64,000 nucleotides of DNA, from assembly GCF_003144095.1 (NCBI RefSeq), contig NZ_NSKH01000018.1, positions 2,261,541 through 2,325,540 of the forward strand, given 5' to 3'. Below, piece after piece: positions 8,059-16,448 of this stretch. The number at the start of each line of letters is the position of its first letter. Position 1 is the stretch's first letter. The position numbers were made by a program, and so were the translations under genes. Below the pieces are notes generated by a model that saw only the letters and a list, made by a program, of their open reading frames with translations, ran no database searches and had not been told where the DNA came from. This stretch comes from Streptomyces sp. ICBB 8177. Lineage in GTDB: Bacteria > Actinomycetota > Actinomycetes > Streptomycetales > Streptomycetaceae.

Positions 8059-9024
8059 TCACACAATCACACGCAGTGCACGGCGTACGCCTGTGAAGGT
8101 CGCGCTCGTACGCAGCCCCAGATGGTCGCCGTCCACCTGAAACGGCAGCGGCGCCTGGGATTGCAAGGTGAAGTCCGTCAGGTCGTGCAACGCGGTCACG
8201 TGCTTGCCGCGCGGTCCGCGTTCGGGTGTGGAACGCAGCAGCTGCGTCGCGTGCCGGGCCACCGCGGCGGGCGAGAGCCGGGAGAGGGCGAGCAGGTCGA
8301 GGCCGGTGTCGAAGGACGCCTCGGGGGAGGCGTAGACCGGCTTGTTGCCGAAGAAGGTCCAGGGTGAGGTGTTGCAGACTATGGCGAGCACCAGCTCGCT
8401 CATCGGTTCGCCGCCCGGTTCGCTCAGCGTGATCGTGCCGTGCCGCCGGTTCCGTTCCCCCACGAACTGCCGCATCATCTGCCGGACGTAGAGCCCGTGC
8501 GTCGAGCGCTTGCCGCGCACCCGCTGCTGTTCGACCCGGCCGACCACGCCCGCGTCGAAGCCCAGGCCCGCGCAGAAGGTGAACCAGCGGGCCGGCACCC
8601 CCTCGTCCTCGGTGCCCGGCGTCCCGCTGACCAGACCCAGGCCAACGGCGCGCTCGCGGCCCTCGCGCAGCGCGTCCAGCAGAACGCCGGTCGCCTCCAC
8701 CGCGTCGTTGGGCAGGCCCAGGGCCCTGGCGAAGACGTTGGTGCTGCCGCCGGGCACGACCGCGAGTCTGGGCAGCCCGTCGGCGGGGCCGTCGTGCAGC
8801 AGTCCGTTGACCACCTCGTTGACGGTGCCGTCGCCGCCCAGCGCCACCACCAGCTCGACCTCGCCGCCGTCCGCCGCGCGGCGCGCCGCGTCCCGCGCGT
8901 GGCCGCGGTACTCGGTGTTGACGACCTCCAGCTTGAGGTCGCTCGCCAGGGCGTGGATCAGGACGTCACGGGTCCGCGCACCGGTGGTGGTGGCCTTCGG
9001 GTTGACCACGAGAAGCGCGCGCAT
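8059..9024 (-). CDS. Diacylglycerol/sphingosine kinase-like lipid kinase
   Basis: A 321-residue protein of the DAGK catalytic-domain family. It begins MRALLVVNPKATTTG and carries the ATP-binding GGDGT motif at residues 63-67, followed by the conserved PGGSTNVFARALG segment. The C-terminal beta-sandwich half ends with VDGDHLG, as in bacterial DgkB/YegS-type enzymes. It probably phosphorylates a membrane lipid alcohol such as diacylglycerol; the true substrate is unknown. ATG start. It reads away from the divergent small membrane protein at 9099. Confidence 0.88.
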   Translation of the reverse strand: MRALLVVNPKATTTGARTRDVLIHALASDLKLEVVNTEYRGHARDAARRAADGGEVELVVALGGDGTVNEVVNGLLHDGPADGLPRLAVVPGGSTNVFARALGLPNDAVEATGVLLDALREGRERAVGLGLVSGTPGTEDEGVPARWFTFCAGLGFDAGVVGRVEQQRVRGKRSTHGLYVRQMMRQFVGERNRRHGTITLSEPGGEPMSELVLAIVCNTSPWTFFGNKPVYASPEASFDTGLDLLALSRLSPAAVARHATQLLRSTPERGPRGKHVTALHDLTDFTLQSQAPLPFQVDGDHLGLRTSATFTGVRRALRVIV

Positions 9025-9098
9025 GAGAGGAAGGGTACCTACGGCCCGGTATCGGCCCGTGCGGGAGGCTCGCGGGGCGGCGGGGCTACGCTGCTGGG

Positions 9099-9527
9099 GT
9101 GAGCGTCACCGAGAACCCCACCCCGTCCACTCCCGCCGCCCGCTCGGTCCGGCTGACCGCGGCGGCGGTACTGGCCGCCGTCGAGGGACTGGCGATCGCC
9201 GCCGCGGGCCTGTACATGATCGGGCTCGTGCTCTTCGGCCACCCGGCCAGCGTCCAGGAGGCGCTGATGGGGGGCGCCACCGTGCTCGCACTGGCCGCGC
9301 TGCCGCTGAGCGCCGCGTACGGGCTGCTGCGTGCCCGGCGCTGGAGCCGCGGACCCGCCCTGATCATCCAGCTGATGGCGCTGCCCTGCGCCTGGACCAT
9401 GGCGCACTACGGCACCGGCCTGCTGGCGGGCGGCGTGGTGCTGGGCGCGGTCGCCCTCGCCGAGCTGGCCCTGCTGGTCCACCCGGCGGCCACCGAGGCC
9501 CTGGGCATCCGTCGCACGGCGGCGTAG
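9099..9527 (+). CDS. Small four-helix membrane protein, unknown function
   Basis: A 142-residue protein with about four hydrophobic segments (near 20-45, 55-75, 83-105 and 110-130) separated by short polar loops. I recognise no catalytic motif. The GTG start at 9099 is preceded by TACGCT six bases upstream, which resembles a -10 box at the spacing expected for leaderless transcription, and there is no ribosome site. It is divergent from the lipid kinase and convergent with sigH. Conserved hypothetical proteins of this kind sit here in Streptomyces as far as I recall. Confidence 0.75.
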   Translation: MSVTENPTPSTPAARSVRLTAAAVLAAVEGLAIAAAGLYMIGLVLFGHPASVQEALMGGATVLALAALPLSAAYGLLRARRWSRGPALIIQLMALPCAWTMAHYGTGLLAGGVVLGAVALAELALLVHPAATEALGIRRTAA

Positions 9528-9601
9528 GCCCGCCCGCCGCGCGACGGCCCGCCCCGTGCCGGACCGCTGGTCCCTGCGCCGGACCGGCTGCCCTGGGCGG
9601 A

Positions 9602-10666
9602 CTACTCCTCGACCAGCAGCCGGTCGCGCAGCTGCGCCAGCGTGCGGGCCAGCAGACGGGAGACGTGCATCTGCGAGATGCCGACCTCCTGCGCGATCTG
9701 CGACTGCGTCATGTTGCCGAAGAACCGCAGCAGCAGGATCTTCTTCTCCCTCGGCGGCAGCTGCTCCAGCAGCGGCTTGAGCGACTCGCGGTACTCCACG
9801 CCCTCCAGCGCGTCGTCCTCCGCGCCGAGGGTGTCGGCGACGGCCGGGGACTCGTCGTCGGTGTCGGGGACGTCCAGGGAGAGCGTGCTGTAGGCGTTGG
9901 CCGATTCCAGGCCCTCCAGCACCTCCTCCTCGGAGATCTTCAGGTGCTCCGCCAGCTCGTGCACCGTGGGCGCCCGGCCGTGCTGCTGGGACAGCTCGCC
10001 GGTGGCCGTGGTCAGCGCCAGCCGCAGCTCCTGAAGGCGGCGCGGCACCCGGACCGCCCACCCCTTGTCGCGGAAGTGCCGCTTGATCTCGCCGACGACC
10101 GTGGGCGTGGCGTACGTGGAGAACTCCACGCCGCGCTCCGGATCGAAACGGTTCACCGACTTGATCAGGCCGATCGTGGCGACCTGGGTCAGGTCGTCCA
10201 GCGGCTCGCCGCGGTTGCGGAACCGCCGGGCCAGGTGCTCGACCAGCGGCAGGTGCATCTGCACCAGCTGGTTGCGCAGCTCGGCGCGCTCCGGGGAGCC
10301 GTCCGGGAGCCTGCTCAGCTTGACGAAGAGGGCGCGGGCCCCCGCGCGGTCCTGCGGATCGGGCAGTTCCCGCAGGTCGTGCGCGTCGTGCCCGGGGCGC
10401 TCCGGGTGCGCGGCGGGCGCGCCCTGCCCGGTGCCGGGGTCGTGCCGCTCGTCCTGGTCCATGGGCTCCGTCTGCTCCGCCGCGTCCGATCCGTCGTCGT
10501 GCGGCACGGGGTGGTGCCGCGCCTGGTTGCGCCGGGCCGGGGCGGGCTGCGCCGGCACGGCGGGCAGGCCGCCGAACCGTCCGGGGCCGGCGGCCCGGCC
10601 CGCGCCCTCCGCCGTCGTGGCGGCGGGGCGCTCCGGGACCAGCTCCCGGGGAGTCTCAGTGCTCAC
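9602..10666 (-). CDS. sigH: Stress-response sigma factor SigH (SigB/F/G family)
   Basis: A 354-residue sigma factor. The first ~100 residues are a polar, low-complexity extension. Region 2 follows with LVQMHLPLVEHLARRFRNRG and DDLTQVATIGLIKSVNRFDP, then FSTYATPTVVGEIKRHFRDK. Region 3 comes next, and region 4 ends with the helix-turn-helix MTQSQIAQEVGISQMHVSRL. This is the Streptomyces SigH/SigB group, active in osmotic and developmental stress. The GTG at 10666 follows GGGGGGAGC; an internal ATG at 10462 (MDQDERHDPG) could give the shorter forms known for SigH. The anti-sigma gene ushX lies upstream on the same strand. Confidence 0.92.
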   Translation of the reverse strand: MSTETPRELVPERPAATTAEGAGRAAGPGRFGGLPAVPAQPAPARRNQARHHPVPHDDGSDAAEQTEPMDQDERHDPGTGQGAPAAHPERPGHDAHDLRELPDPQDRAGARALFVKLSRLPDGSPERAELRNQLVQMHLPLVEHLARRFRNRGEPLDDLTQVATIGLIKSVNRFDPERGVEFSTYATPTVVGEIKRHFRDKGWAVRVPRRLQELRLALTTATGELSQQHGRAPTVHELAEHLKISEEEVLEGLESANAYSTLSLDVPDTDDESPAVADTLGAEDDALEGVEYRESLKPLLEQLPPREKKILLLRFFGNMTQSQIAQEVGISQMHVSRLLARTLAQLRDRLLVEE

Positions 10667-10751
10667 GGTGCTCCCCCCTTCCGTACCCGGTGGTGCGGTG
10701 CGTGCCGTGCGTTCCGCGCGTGGGACGCGTGCGGTGCGTGAGTCGGGTGCC

Positions 10752-10771
10752 GCGCGCGCCGGGGCGCGCGC
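10752..10771 (-). promoter_or_regulatory. Strong GC hairpin in the ushX-sigH intergenic RNA
   Basis: GCGCGCGCC (10752-10760) and GGCGCGCGC (10763-10771) form an almost loopless stem in the 235-base spacer between ushX and sigH. The surrounding 10681-10800 DNA is a low-complexity run of GTGCGT/GTGCCG units. It could attenuate or process the ushX-sigH transcript; no coding frame is convincing. Confidence 0.45.
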
Positions 10772-10901
10772 CGTGAGTGCCGTACGTGTCGCGTGTGCCG
10801 CTACCGTCCCGCGCCGGACACCCCGGGTATGCGGCTCGCACCGCGCACTCCGGGCACCTCCGGCCCTTGCGGAACCTCAGGATTTCGGGCATCTGGGGAC
10901 C

Positions 10902-11315
10902 TCACGACTGTCCAGGGCCGGCGCCGCGCTTCTTGTGCAGGCTGATGCTGACCGTGTTGTCGTCGGCCACGGTGGAGTCGACCTCGCCGGCCAGCGCGGA
11001 CAGCACCGTCCAGGCGAAGGTGTCGCGCTCCGGGGCGCGGCCGTCGGTGGTGGGCGCCGAGACGGTCACCCACAGGGCGTCTTCGACCAACCGGAAGACG
11101 CATGACAGGACGCTGCCGGGAACGGCCTGCTGGAGCAGGATGGCGCACGCCTCGTCCACGGCGATGCGTAGGTCTTCGATCTCGTCGAGGGTGAAGTCCA
11201 AGCGGGCTGCGAGCCCGGCGGTCGCCGTCCGCAGTACCGAGAGGTAGGCACCCGCCGCGGGCAGCCGGACCTCCACGAAGTCCTTCGACCCGGGCTCGCC
11301 TGCGATCTGGGACAC
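10902..11315 (-). CDS. ushX: Anti-sigma factor UshX/PrsH (SigH antagonist)
   Basis: A 137-residue GHKL-type ATP-binding protein of the SpoIIAB/RsbW anti-sigma class. The N-box-like DEIEDLRIAVDEACAILL carries the conserved E/D and A residues that coordinate ATP-Mg. GTG at 11315 is preferred because TTGGAGG lies six bases upstream and the product then begins VSQIAGEPGSKDFVEVRL, as in S. coelicolor by memory; a TTG at 11327 is also in frame. It should bind and silence SigH until released. It is upstream of sigH on the same strand, probably in one transcript. Confidence 0.9.
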   Translation of the reverse strand: MSQIAGEPGSKDFVEVRLPAAGAYLSVLRTATAGLAARLDFTLDEIEDLRIAVDEACAILLQQAVPGSVLSCVFRLVEDALWVTVSAPTTDGRAPERDTFAWTVLSALAGEVDSTVADDNTVSISLHKKRGAGPGQS

Positions 11316-11549
11316 CCACACCTCCAAGGTGGCGCACAGTGGTTGAGCTGGATGACGGCCGGTTCACCGTGGGTGACGGTGGTCCCGGCCCCGGCGCACG
11401 GTTGGCGTGCACTCGACGCGCTCCGGGTGAACCGCGCCCGACCCGCGTCGTCCAGGGACGGTATCGCGATCCGTGCCCCGGTGTCGCCCGGACCAAGCAC
11501 GGTTGTCCCCACGGAGGAGCCGGTATCGGCACCCCTGTTCCTGTCACTA

Positions 11550-11555
11550 ATTGTA
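11550..11555 (-). promoter_or_regulatory. Candidate -10 box upstream of ushX-sigH
   Basis: On the minus strand, TACAAT lies inside an A/T-rich island (11545-11575) that stands out in the 312-base ushX/GNAT gap. No good -35 is visible at 16-18 bases. The nearby AGTGAC is half of a BldD-like site, and BldD is known to repress sigH in S. coelicolor. Nothing else supported is seen in 11316-11627. Confidence 0.3.
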
Positions 11556-11627
11556 AGCCTATGAGTACGCACAGTGGCTAGGGGTCCGGGGGTCTCAATT
11601 CGACAGCGATGACGCCCCGTTGACGCT

Positions 11628-12215
11628 TCAGCCCGCCCCGCCGGTTCCCGCCGCCGCTCCGCCGGTTCCCGCCGCCGCGGCGTCGCCGGTTCCCGCGCCG
11701 TGGGCGCCCGCCCTCTCGCCGCGGCCGTCCGCCGGACGCGCCCGCTCCGCCAGGGTACGCAACGGCTCGCCGGTCAGGCGGTGCACCGTCCACTCGTCCA
11801 TCGGGACCGCGCCGAGCGACTTGTAGAAGCCGATGGACGGCTCGTTCCAGTCCAGGACCGACCACTCGAAGCGCTGGTAGCCGCGCTCCACGCAGATCCT
11901 GGCCAGCTCGGCCAGCAGCGCCCTGCCGTGGCCCGCGCCCCGCGCCTCGGGCCGCACGTACAGGTCTTCCAGGTATATCCCGTGCGTCCCGGTCCAGGTC
12001 GAGAAGTTGCGGAACCACAGGGCGAAGCCCACCGGCTCGCCGACCGAGTCGTCCTGCGCGATCAGCGCGAAGACCGCGGGGTCGGCGCCGAACAGCGCCT
12101 CGCGCAACTGCGCCGGCGTGGCCCGCGCGGCGTCGAGCGCCCGCTCGTACTCCGCGAGTTCGCGGATCATGGCGTGGATCGCCGGAACGTCGGCGGGCGT
12201 TGCGGGTCGAATCAT
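11628..12215 (-). CDS. GNAT-family N-acetyltransferase with low-complexity tail
   Basis: A 195-residue protein whose first ~155 residues are a GNAT domain: MIRPATPADVPAIHAMI, the central EDLYVRPEARG strand, and the acetyl-CoA pyrophosphate loop RGAGHGRALL. The sequence WSVLDWNEPSIGFYKSLGA resembles the spermidine/diamine acetyltransferase group. The last ~40 residues are an Ala/Gly/Thr-rich tail built from three copies of an 18-base DNA unit (11640, 11661, 11685), so the tail is probably a recent repeat expansion. The substrate is unknown; polyamines or amino acids are plausible. Confidence 0.85.
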   Translation of the reverse strand: MIRPATPADVPAIHAMIRELAEYERALDAARATPAQLREALFGADPAVFALIAQDDSVGEPVGFALWFRNFSTWTGTHGIYLEDLYVRPEARGAGHGRALLAELARICVERGYQRFEWSVLDWNEPSIGFYKSLGAVPMDEWTVHRLTGEPLRTLAERARPADGRGERAGAHGAGTGDAAAAGTGGAAAGTGGAG

Positions 12216-12346
12216 GCCCCCAGGCTAACCGCGCGCACCGACAACGCGGAGGGCCGGAACGGAACGGGTGCGCGCACGAGCGAACGAGGCCACCGGCGGT
12301 TCGGCGGCCACCGGCGGTCCCTGCCCGTGTCCTGCGCCGCGACCGC

Positions 12347-12607
12347 TCAGGTCAGCTGCTGGTCCACGTAGCACCAGCGCCAGGCCTCGCCCGGCTCGAA
12401 GGTGCGCATCACCGGGTGGCCGGTCTCCTCGTAGTGCTGAGTGGCGTGCCGCAGCGGCGAGGAGTCGCAGCAGGCCACGTGGCCGCACTCCAGGCACAGC
12501 CGCAGCTGTACGGGATGGGTGCCGGCCGCCACGCACTCCAGGCAGGTGTCCGACCCGGGCGGCGGTTCGGGGCGCGGCAGCGCGGAAACGTGCTCGCACG
12601 GCTTCAT
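12347..12607 (-). CDS. UBP-type zinc finger domain protein
   Basis: An 86-residue protein starting MKPCEHVSALPRPEPPPGSD. It carries the zinc-ligand pattern of UBP fingers: C4-x-H6, TCLEC, LCLECGHVACCDSS and a late HATQHYEETGHPV pair of histidines. Bacterial stand-alone UBP fingers are common in Streptomyces with no assigned role; the eukaryotic domain binds the ubiquitin C-terminus. The ATG at 12607 was chosen because the longer in-frame start overlaps the antiporter gene and adds a Ser/Pro-rich leader. It is divergent from the antiporter. Confidence 0.83.
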   Translation of the reverse strand: MKPCEHVSALPRPEPPPGSDTCLECVAAGTHPVQLRLCLECGHVACCDSSPLRHATQHYEETGHPVMRTFEPGEAWRWCYVDQQLT

Positions 12608-12737
12608 GATTTCCAGGTTAGGCAGTCCGGCGCCCGGACGGCGGCCCGGGACGGCGGGCGGGGCCGCCTGCCGGGGACGGCGGCCGGACGCGGCAGAGCA
12701 CGACGAGAGCGACGAGGACGACGAGGGCGGTGCGGGC

Positions 12738-14354
12738 ATGGCGGGCATGGCGGGAGCGTCGGGCGGGGCCGGGCTGCTGGTCCTGGTGGCCGGGAGCGCC
12801 GCGGTGGCGGGCGTGGCCCGCAGGGTCGCGGTGTCGGCGCCGCTGCTGCTGGTCGTCATCGGGCTGGCCGTCTCCTACGTACCGGGCGTGCCCGCGTACA
12901 CCCTGGACCCGCACCTGGTACTGCCGTTCGTCCTGCCGCCGCTGCTGCACACCGCCGCGCTGGAGAGCTCCTACCTGGGGCTGCGCGCCAACCTGCGCCC
13001 GGTCGCGCTGCTGTCGGTGGGCCACGTGCTCTTCGCGACCGCGGTCGTCGGCGCCGTGGCGCACGCCCTCGTGCCCGGTCTGCCGCTGGCCGCCGCGCTC
13101 GTGCTGGGCGCCGTGGTCGCGCCCCCGGACGCCGTCGCGGCCACCTCCATCGCCCGCAGGGTGGGGCTGCCCGCGCGGATGGTGACGATCCTGGAGGGCG
13201 AGTCGCTGTTCAACGACGCGACCGCGATCACCGCCTACCGGGTCGCGCTGGCCGCCGCGGTGGGCGAGGGCATCAGCTGGCCGCGCGGCATCGGGGACTT
13301 CCTGCTCGCCGCGATCGGGGGCGTCGGCGTGGGCCTGGTCCTGATGGTCCCGCTGCACTGGCTGCGCACCCGGCTGACCGAACCGCTGCTGCAGAACACG
13401 CTGTCGCTGCTGATCCCGTTCGTCGCCTACGCCGCCGCCGAACGGGTGGACGCCTCCGGGGTGCTCGCCGTGGTGGTCGTCGCGCTGCACCTGGGCCACC
13501 GCTCCTACGAGGTGGACTTCGCCACCCGGCTCCAGGAGGCGGCGGTGTGGAAGATGGTGGCCTTCCTGCTGGAGTCGGCGGTCTTCGCGCTGATCGGGCT
13601 GCAACTGCGGCTCGTGGTGCGCGGGCTCGGCCCGCACGGCGTCTGGCAGGCGATCGGGTACGCGGCCGTGCTGCTCGTCGTGCTGATCGCGGCACGCTTC
13701 GTGTGGGTGTTTCCCGCGACGTATCTGCCGCGCAGGCTGATCCCGTCGATCGGGCGGCGTGATCCGGCGCCGCCCCGGTCGACGCCGCTGGTGATCTCGT
13801 GGGCCGGGATGCGCGGGGTGGTCTCGCTCGCGGTGGCCTTCTCGATCCCGCTGACCACGCACGACGGGACGCCGTTCCCCTCCCGCGACCTGCTGCTCTT
13901 CCTGGCCTTCGGGTGCGTGATCGGGACGCTGGTGGTGCAGGGCTTCACGCTGCCCGCGGTGGTGCGTGCGCTGCGGCTGCCGGGGCCCGACGCGCAACGG
14001 ATCACGCTGATCGAGGCGCAGGCGCAGAGCGAGGCGTCCACGGCCGCCGAGGACCGCCTGGAGCGGATGCTGGCGCAGCCGGAGAACGCGTTGCCCGCGC
14101 CGCTGGAGGAACGGCTGCGGCGCGTCCTGGAGCGCCGCCGCAACGCGGTCTGGGAGCGGCTGGGCCAGGTCAACGAGGTCACCGGCGAGTCGGCCGACGC
14201 GACGTACCGCAGGCTGAGCCGCGAGGTGATCGCCGCCGAGCGCGACGTCTTCGTGGGACTGCGGGACGCGCGCCGCATCGACGACGAGATGCTGCGGACG
14301 CTGCTGCGCAGGCTCGACCTGGAGGAGGCGGCGGCGGAACGGCTGGAGGACTGA
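12738..14354 (+). CDS. Na+/H+ antiporter, CPA1 family
   Basis: A 538-residue membrane protein with 10-12 hydrophobic segments followed by a ~130-residue cytoplasmic tail. CPA1 signatures include VAPPDAVAATSI, LEGESLFNDATA and SWAGMRGVVSLAVAFSIP. The polar APPDAVA/GESLFND helices hold the acidic transport residues. The charged C-terminal tail (about 405-538) is helical and may be regulatory. It should exchange Na+ or another monovalent cation for protons. The ATG at 12738 is favoured; another at 12747 is in frame. It is divergent from the UBP-finger gene and its stop is 11 bases from the convergent deaminase gene. Confidence 0.88.
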   Translation: MAGMAGASGGAGLLVLVAGSAAVAGVARRVAVSAPLLLVVIGLAVSYVPGVPAYTLDPHLVLPFVLPPLLHTAALESSYLGLRANLRPVALLSVGHVLFATAVVGAVAHALVPGLPLAAALVLGAVVAPPDAVAATSIARRVGLPARMVTILEGESLFNDATAITAYRVALAAAVGEGISWPRGIGDFLLAAIGGVGVGLVLMVPLHWLRTRLTEPLLQNTLSLLIPFVAYAAAERVDASGVLAVVVVALHLGHRSYEVDFATRLQEAAVWKMVAFLLESAVFALIGLQLRLVVRGLGPHGVWQAIGYAAVLLVVLIAARFVWVFPATYLPRRLIPSIGRRDPAPPRSTPLVISWAGMRGVVSLAVAFSIPLTTHDGTPFPSRDLLLFLAFGCVIGTLVVQGFTLPAVVRALRLPGPDAQRITLIEAQAQSEASTAAEDRLERMLAQPENALPAPLEERLRRVLERRRNAVWERLGQVNEVTGESADATYRRLSREVIAAERDVFVGLRDARRIDDEMLRTLLRRLDLEEAAAERLED

Positions 14355-14365
14355 GGCGGCGGGCG

Positions 14366-15265
14366 TCAGCCGGTGATCACGGCGGCGACGCGGGTGCCCG
14401 GGGCGAACGCGCCCTCCTCGGCGAGCGTGCGCACCCCCAGCAGCATCTTCGCCACGTAGGTGAGGTCGGGGGTGAGGCCGTGCAACCGCCCGAACTCCTC
14501 GGCGAACGCGCGCAGTCGGGGCGTCACACGGGCGTAGCCGCCGCAGTGGAAGCGGGTGTCCAGGCTCCAGTCGCCGCGCGGGCCGCCGAAGGCCTCGGCC
14601 TGTAGGCGCGCGATGTCGTCGGCGAGGAAGCCGCCGCCCTTGAGCACGGGGAAGCCGATGGCGCGCCGGCCGTCGTCCAGCCCCGCCGCCAGCCCGGCCA
14701 GGGTGCCGCCGGTGCCGCAGGCGACGGCGACCACGTCGGCGTGGCCGCGCAGCTCCCGCCCGAGGTCGACGCAGCCGAGGACGGCGAGCGCGTTGCTGCC
14801 GCCCTCGGGCACGAGATGGAAGGCGCCGAACCGTTCCTCCAGACCGGCCAGGAAGTCGGGGTCGGTCTTGCGGCGGTAGGCGGCCCGGGTGACGAAGTGC
14901 AGCCGCATGCCGTCGGCGGCGGCCCGCGCGAGCGAGGGGTTGAGCGGCCGCCCGGCCAGCTCGTCCCCGCGCACGACTCCGACCGTGGCCAGCCCCAGCA
15001 TCCGCCCGGCGGCGGCCGTCGCCCGAAGGTGGTTGGAGTACGCCCCGCCGAACGTCAGCAGAGCCTGGCCGCCGGACTCCACGGCGGCGGCGAGATTCAG
15101 CCGCAGCTTGCGCCACTTGTTCCCCGGCAGATCGGGGTGAACGAGATCGTCCCGCTTGAGCACCAGCCGCACCCCGACCCGAGCGAGCGCTTCGTCATGG
15201 ATCTCCTGGAGGGGGGAGGGCGGTCTCTCCTCGAGGGCGGCGGGGAGGTCGGCGGTCGGTCTCAC
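14366..15265 (-). CDS. PLP-dependent ACC deaminase/D-cysteine desulfhydrase family protein
   Basis: A 299-residue fold-type II PLP enzyme. The Schiff-base lysine lies in GNKWRKL (K50 or K53). It carries the TFGGAYSNHLRATAAAG segment typical of the D-cysteine desulfhydrase/ACC deaminase family and the phosphate-binding glycine loop CGTGGTLAGL. The reaction is deamination of either D-cysteine or 1-aminocyclopropane-1-carboxylate; the two cannot be separated here. GTG start at 15265. Its 5' end overlaps a candidate small gene on the same strand. Confidence 0.83.
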   Translation of the reverse strand: MRPTADLPAALEERPPSPLQEIHDEALARVGVRLVLKRDDLVHPDLPGNKWRKLRLNLAAAVESGGQALLTFGGAYSNHLRATAAAGRMLGLATVGVVRGDELAGRPLNPSLARAAADGMRLHFVTRAAYRRKTDPDFLAGLEERFGAFHLVPEGGSNALAVLGCVDLGRELRGHADVVAVACGTGGTLAGLAAGLDDGRRAIGFPVLKGGGFLADDIARLQAEAFGGPRGDWSLDTRFHCGGYARVTPRLRAFAEEFGRLHGLTPDLTYVAKMLLGVRTLAEEGAFAPGTRVAAVITG

Positions 15266-15437
15266 CCGTCCATTCTGACCGGCTCGTCGCCTGCGCGTCC
15301 CGCGGGCCGGTGCGTAACGCGCAGCGTCGACAGCGGCAGGGCGGCCATGCGGAGGTGACCAGCGGGACGAGCGGATCGTCCGCGCGGATCACCATTTCCG
15401 GCCCCCACGTCCGACCGCCGTCCCGAGACACCCTCAT
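15195..15437 (-). CDS. Candidate small Asp-box protein
   Basis: An 80-residue frame beginning MRVSRDGGRTWGPE, with another ATG two codons earlier. The first 12 residues fit the Asp-box pattern S-x-D-x-G-x-T-W seen in BNR repeats. It is followed by DDPLVPLVTSAWPPCRCRRC, a Trp-Pro-Pro-Cys segment I recall from small Streptomyces proteins near XRE regulators. The C-terminal 35 residues are Arg/Pro-rich and overlap the deaminase start by 71 bases, so the true stop-side boundary may reflect decay. It is divergent from the XRE gene. The rest of 15266-15644 shows no other gene. Confidence 0.4.
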   Translation of the reverse strand: MRVSRDGGRTWGPEMVIRADDPLVPLVTSAWPPCRCRRCALRTGPRDAQATSRSEWTGETDRRPPRRPRGETALPPPGDP

Positions 15438-15644
15438 GCGCATCAGCCGACGGCTTCGCGCTCCCTGCTCCCTCGGTCCGCTTCCCCTCATGACCGCCCC
15501 TCGACTCGTCACCCGTGGACTCGTTGCGGTGATCGTCTCGTCACTCCCCGTGCCATCGCGGCGGTGCGGGCGGTGTCGGCCGGGCGTCGGGCGAGGGGCG
15601 TCAAATGGGTGTCACTGGGCGGAACTTGGCGCTAGCGTGATGCC

Positions 15645-16424
15645 ATGACGACCATCGGGGACGCGCCCAACGACGTGTTGCGGGCCGTACGGATCGGGCT
15701 GCGGATGAGCCAGGACGACCTCGCCAGGGCGTTGCGGCGGGCGGGCGTGGAGCTGGGGGAGCCGAACGAGGCGAGCAAGCGGCTCGTGCAGCGCTGGGAG
15801 GCCGGGACCAGCCGCTCGCCGCGCCCGGTGTACGCGCGTGCGCTGGAACGGGTCACCGGCGTCCCGCTCGAAGCCCTGGGCTTCGTCCCGCAGGTGCCGA
15901 TGGCCAGGGTGCGCGACGACGGATCAGGGGGCCACGACCTGTCCCCGGCGCCGGACGGCGTGGCCGCCGCATCGCCCGGGCGGCGCGCGGTGCCGCGTCC
16001 CGCCACTGAGACGTACGGCGGCGTCTGGCTGTCGCGGTACGAGTTCTACTCATCGGGCCGCGACGCCACGTTCGAGGGCAGACACCACGTGGTGCTGGTC
16101 CAGCACGGCAACCGGCTGACGGGGCGGTCGCTGCCGGAGGCGTCCTCCAACCCGGCCTCCCCGCTCGCCCTCGACCTGACGATCGACCGCAGTGTGGTCA
16201 CCGGGACGTGGACGGAACGGACCGCGCGCGACGGTTACTACCAGGGCGCCACGTACCACGGCGCCGTCCAGTTGCTCGTCGGGCCCACCGGGCGCCGGAT
16301 GGCGGGCAAGTGGGTCGGATTCGGAAAGGACTTCGACGTCAACACCGGTCCGTGGGAACTGCGTCTGCTCGACATGTCGGTGTCCAAGGCGACGCTGGAC
16401 CGCTACAGCGTCCCGCCGGAGTGA
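15645..16424 (+). CDS. XRE-type DNA-binding regulator
   Basis: A 259-residue protein. Residues ~10-75 form a lambda-repressor-like helix-turn-helix: AVRIGLRMSQDDLARALRRA, then SKRLVQRWEAGTSRSPRPVYA. The remaining ~150 residues are a separate beta-rich domain (YGGVWLSRYEFYSSGRDATF, HHVVLVQHGNRLTGRSLP) ending with GKWVGFGKDFDVNTGPWEL. I recognise this combination from Streptomyces but know no ligand. ATG start; the sequence GCTAGCGTGATGCC lies just upstream. It is divergent from the small Asp-box frame and convergent with the serine hydrolase. Confidence 0.8.
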   Translation: MTTIGDAPNDVLRAVRIGLRMSQDDLARALRRAGVELGEPNEASKRLVQRWEAGTSRSPRPVYARALERVTGVPLEALGFVPQVPMARVRDDGSGGHDLSPAPDGVAAASPGRRAVPRPATETYGGVWLSRYEFYSSGRDATFEGRHHVVLVQHGNRLTGRSLPEASSNPASPLALDLTIDRSVVTGTWTERTARDGYYQGATYHGAVQLLVGPTGRRMAGKWVGFGKDFDVNTGPWELRLLDMSVSKATLDRYSVPPE

Positions 16425-16448
16425 GCCGTTGCCGCCCCTCCCACGGGA

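Noticed and set aside
10656-10892. 78-residue frame between ushX and sigH
   Set aside because: Gly/Thr/Arg repeats from low-complexity DNA, out of frame with sigH, with no ribosome site.
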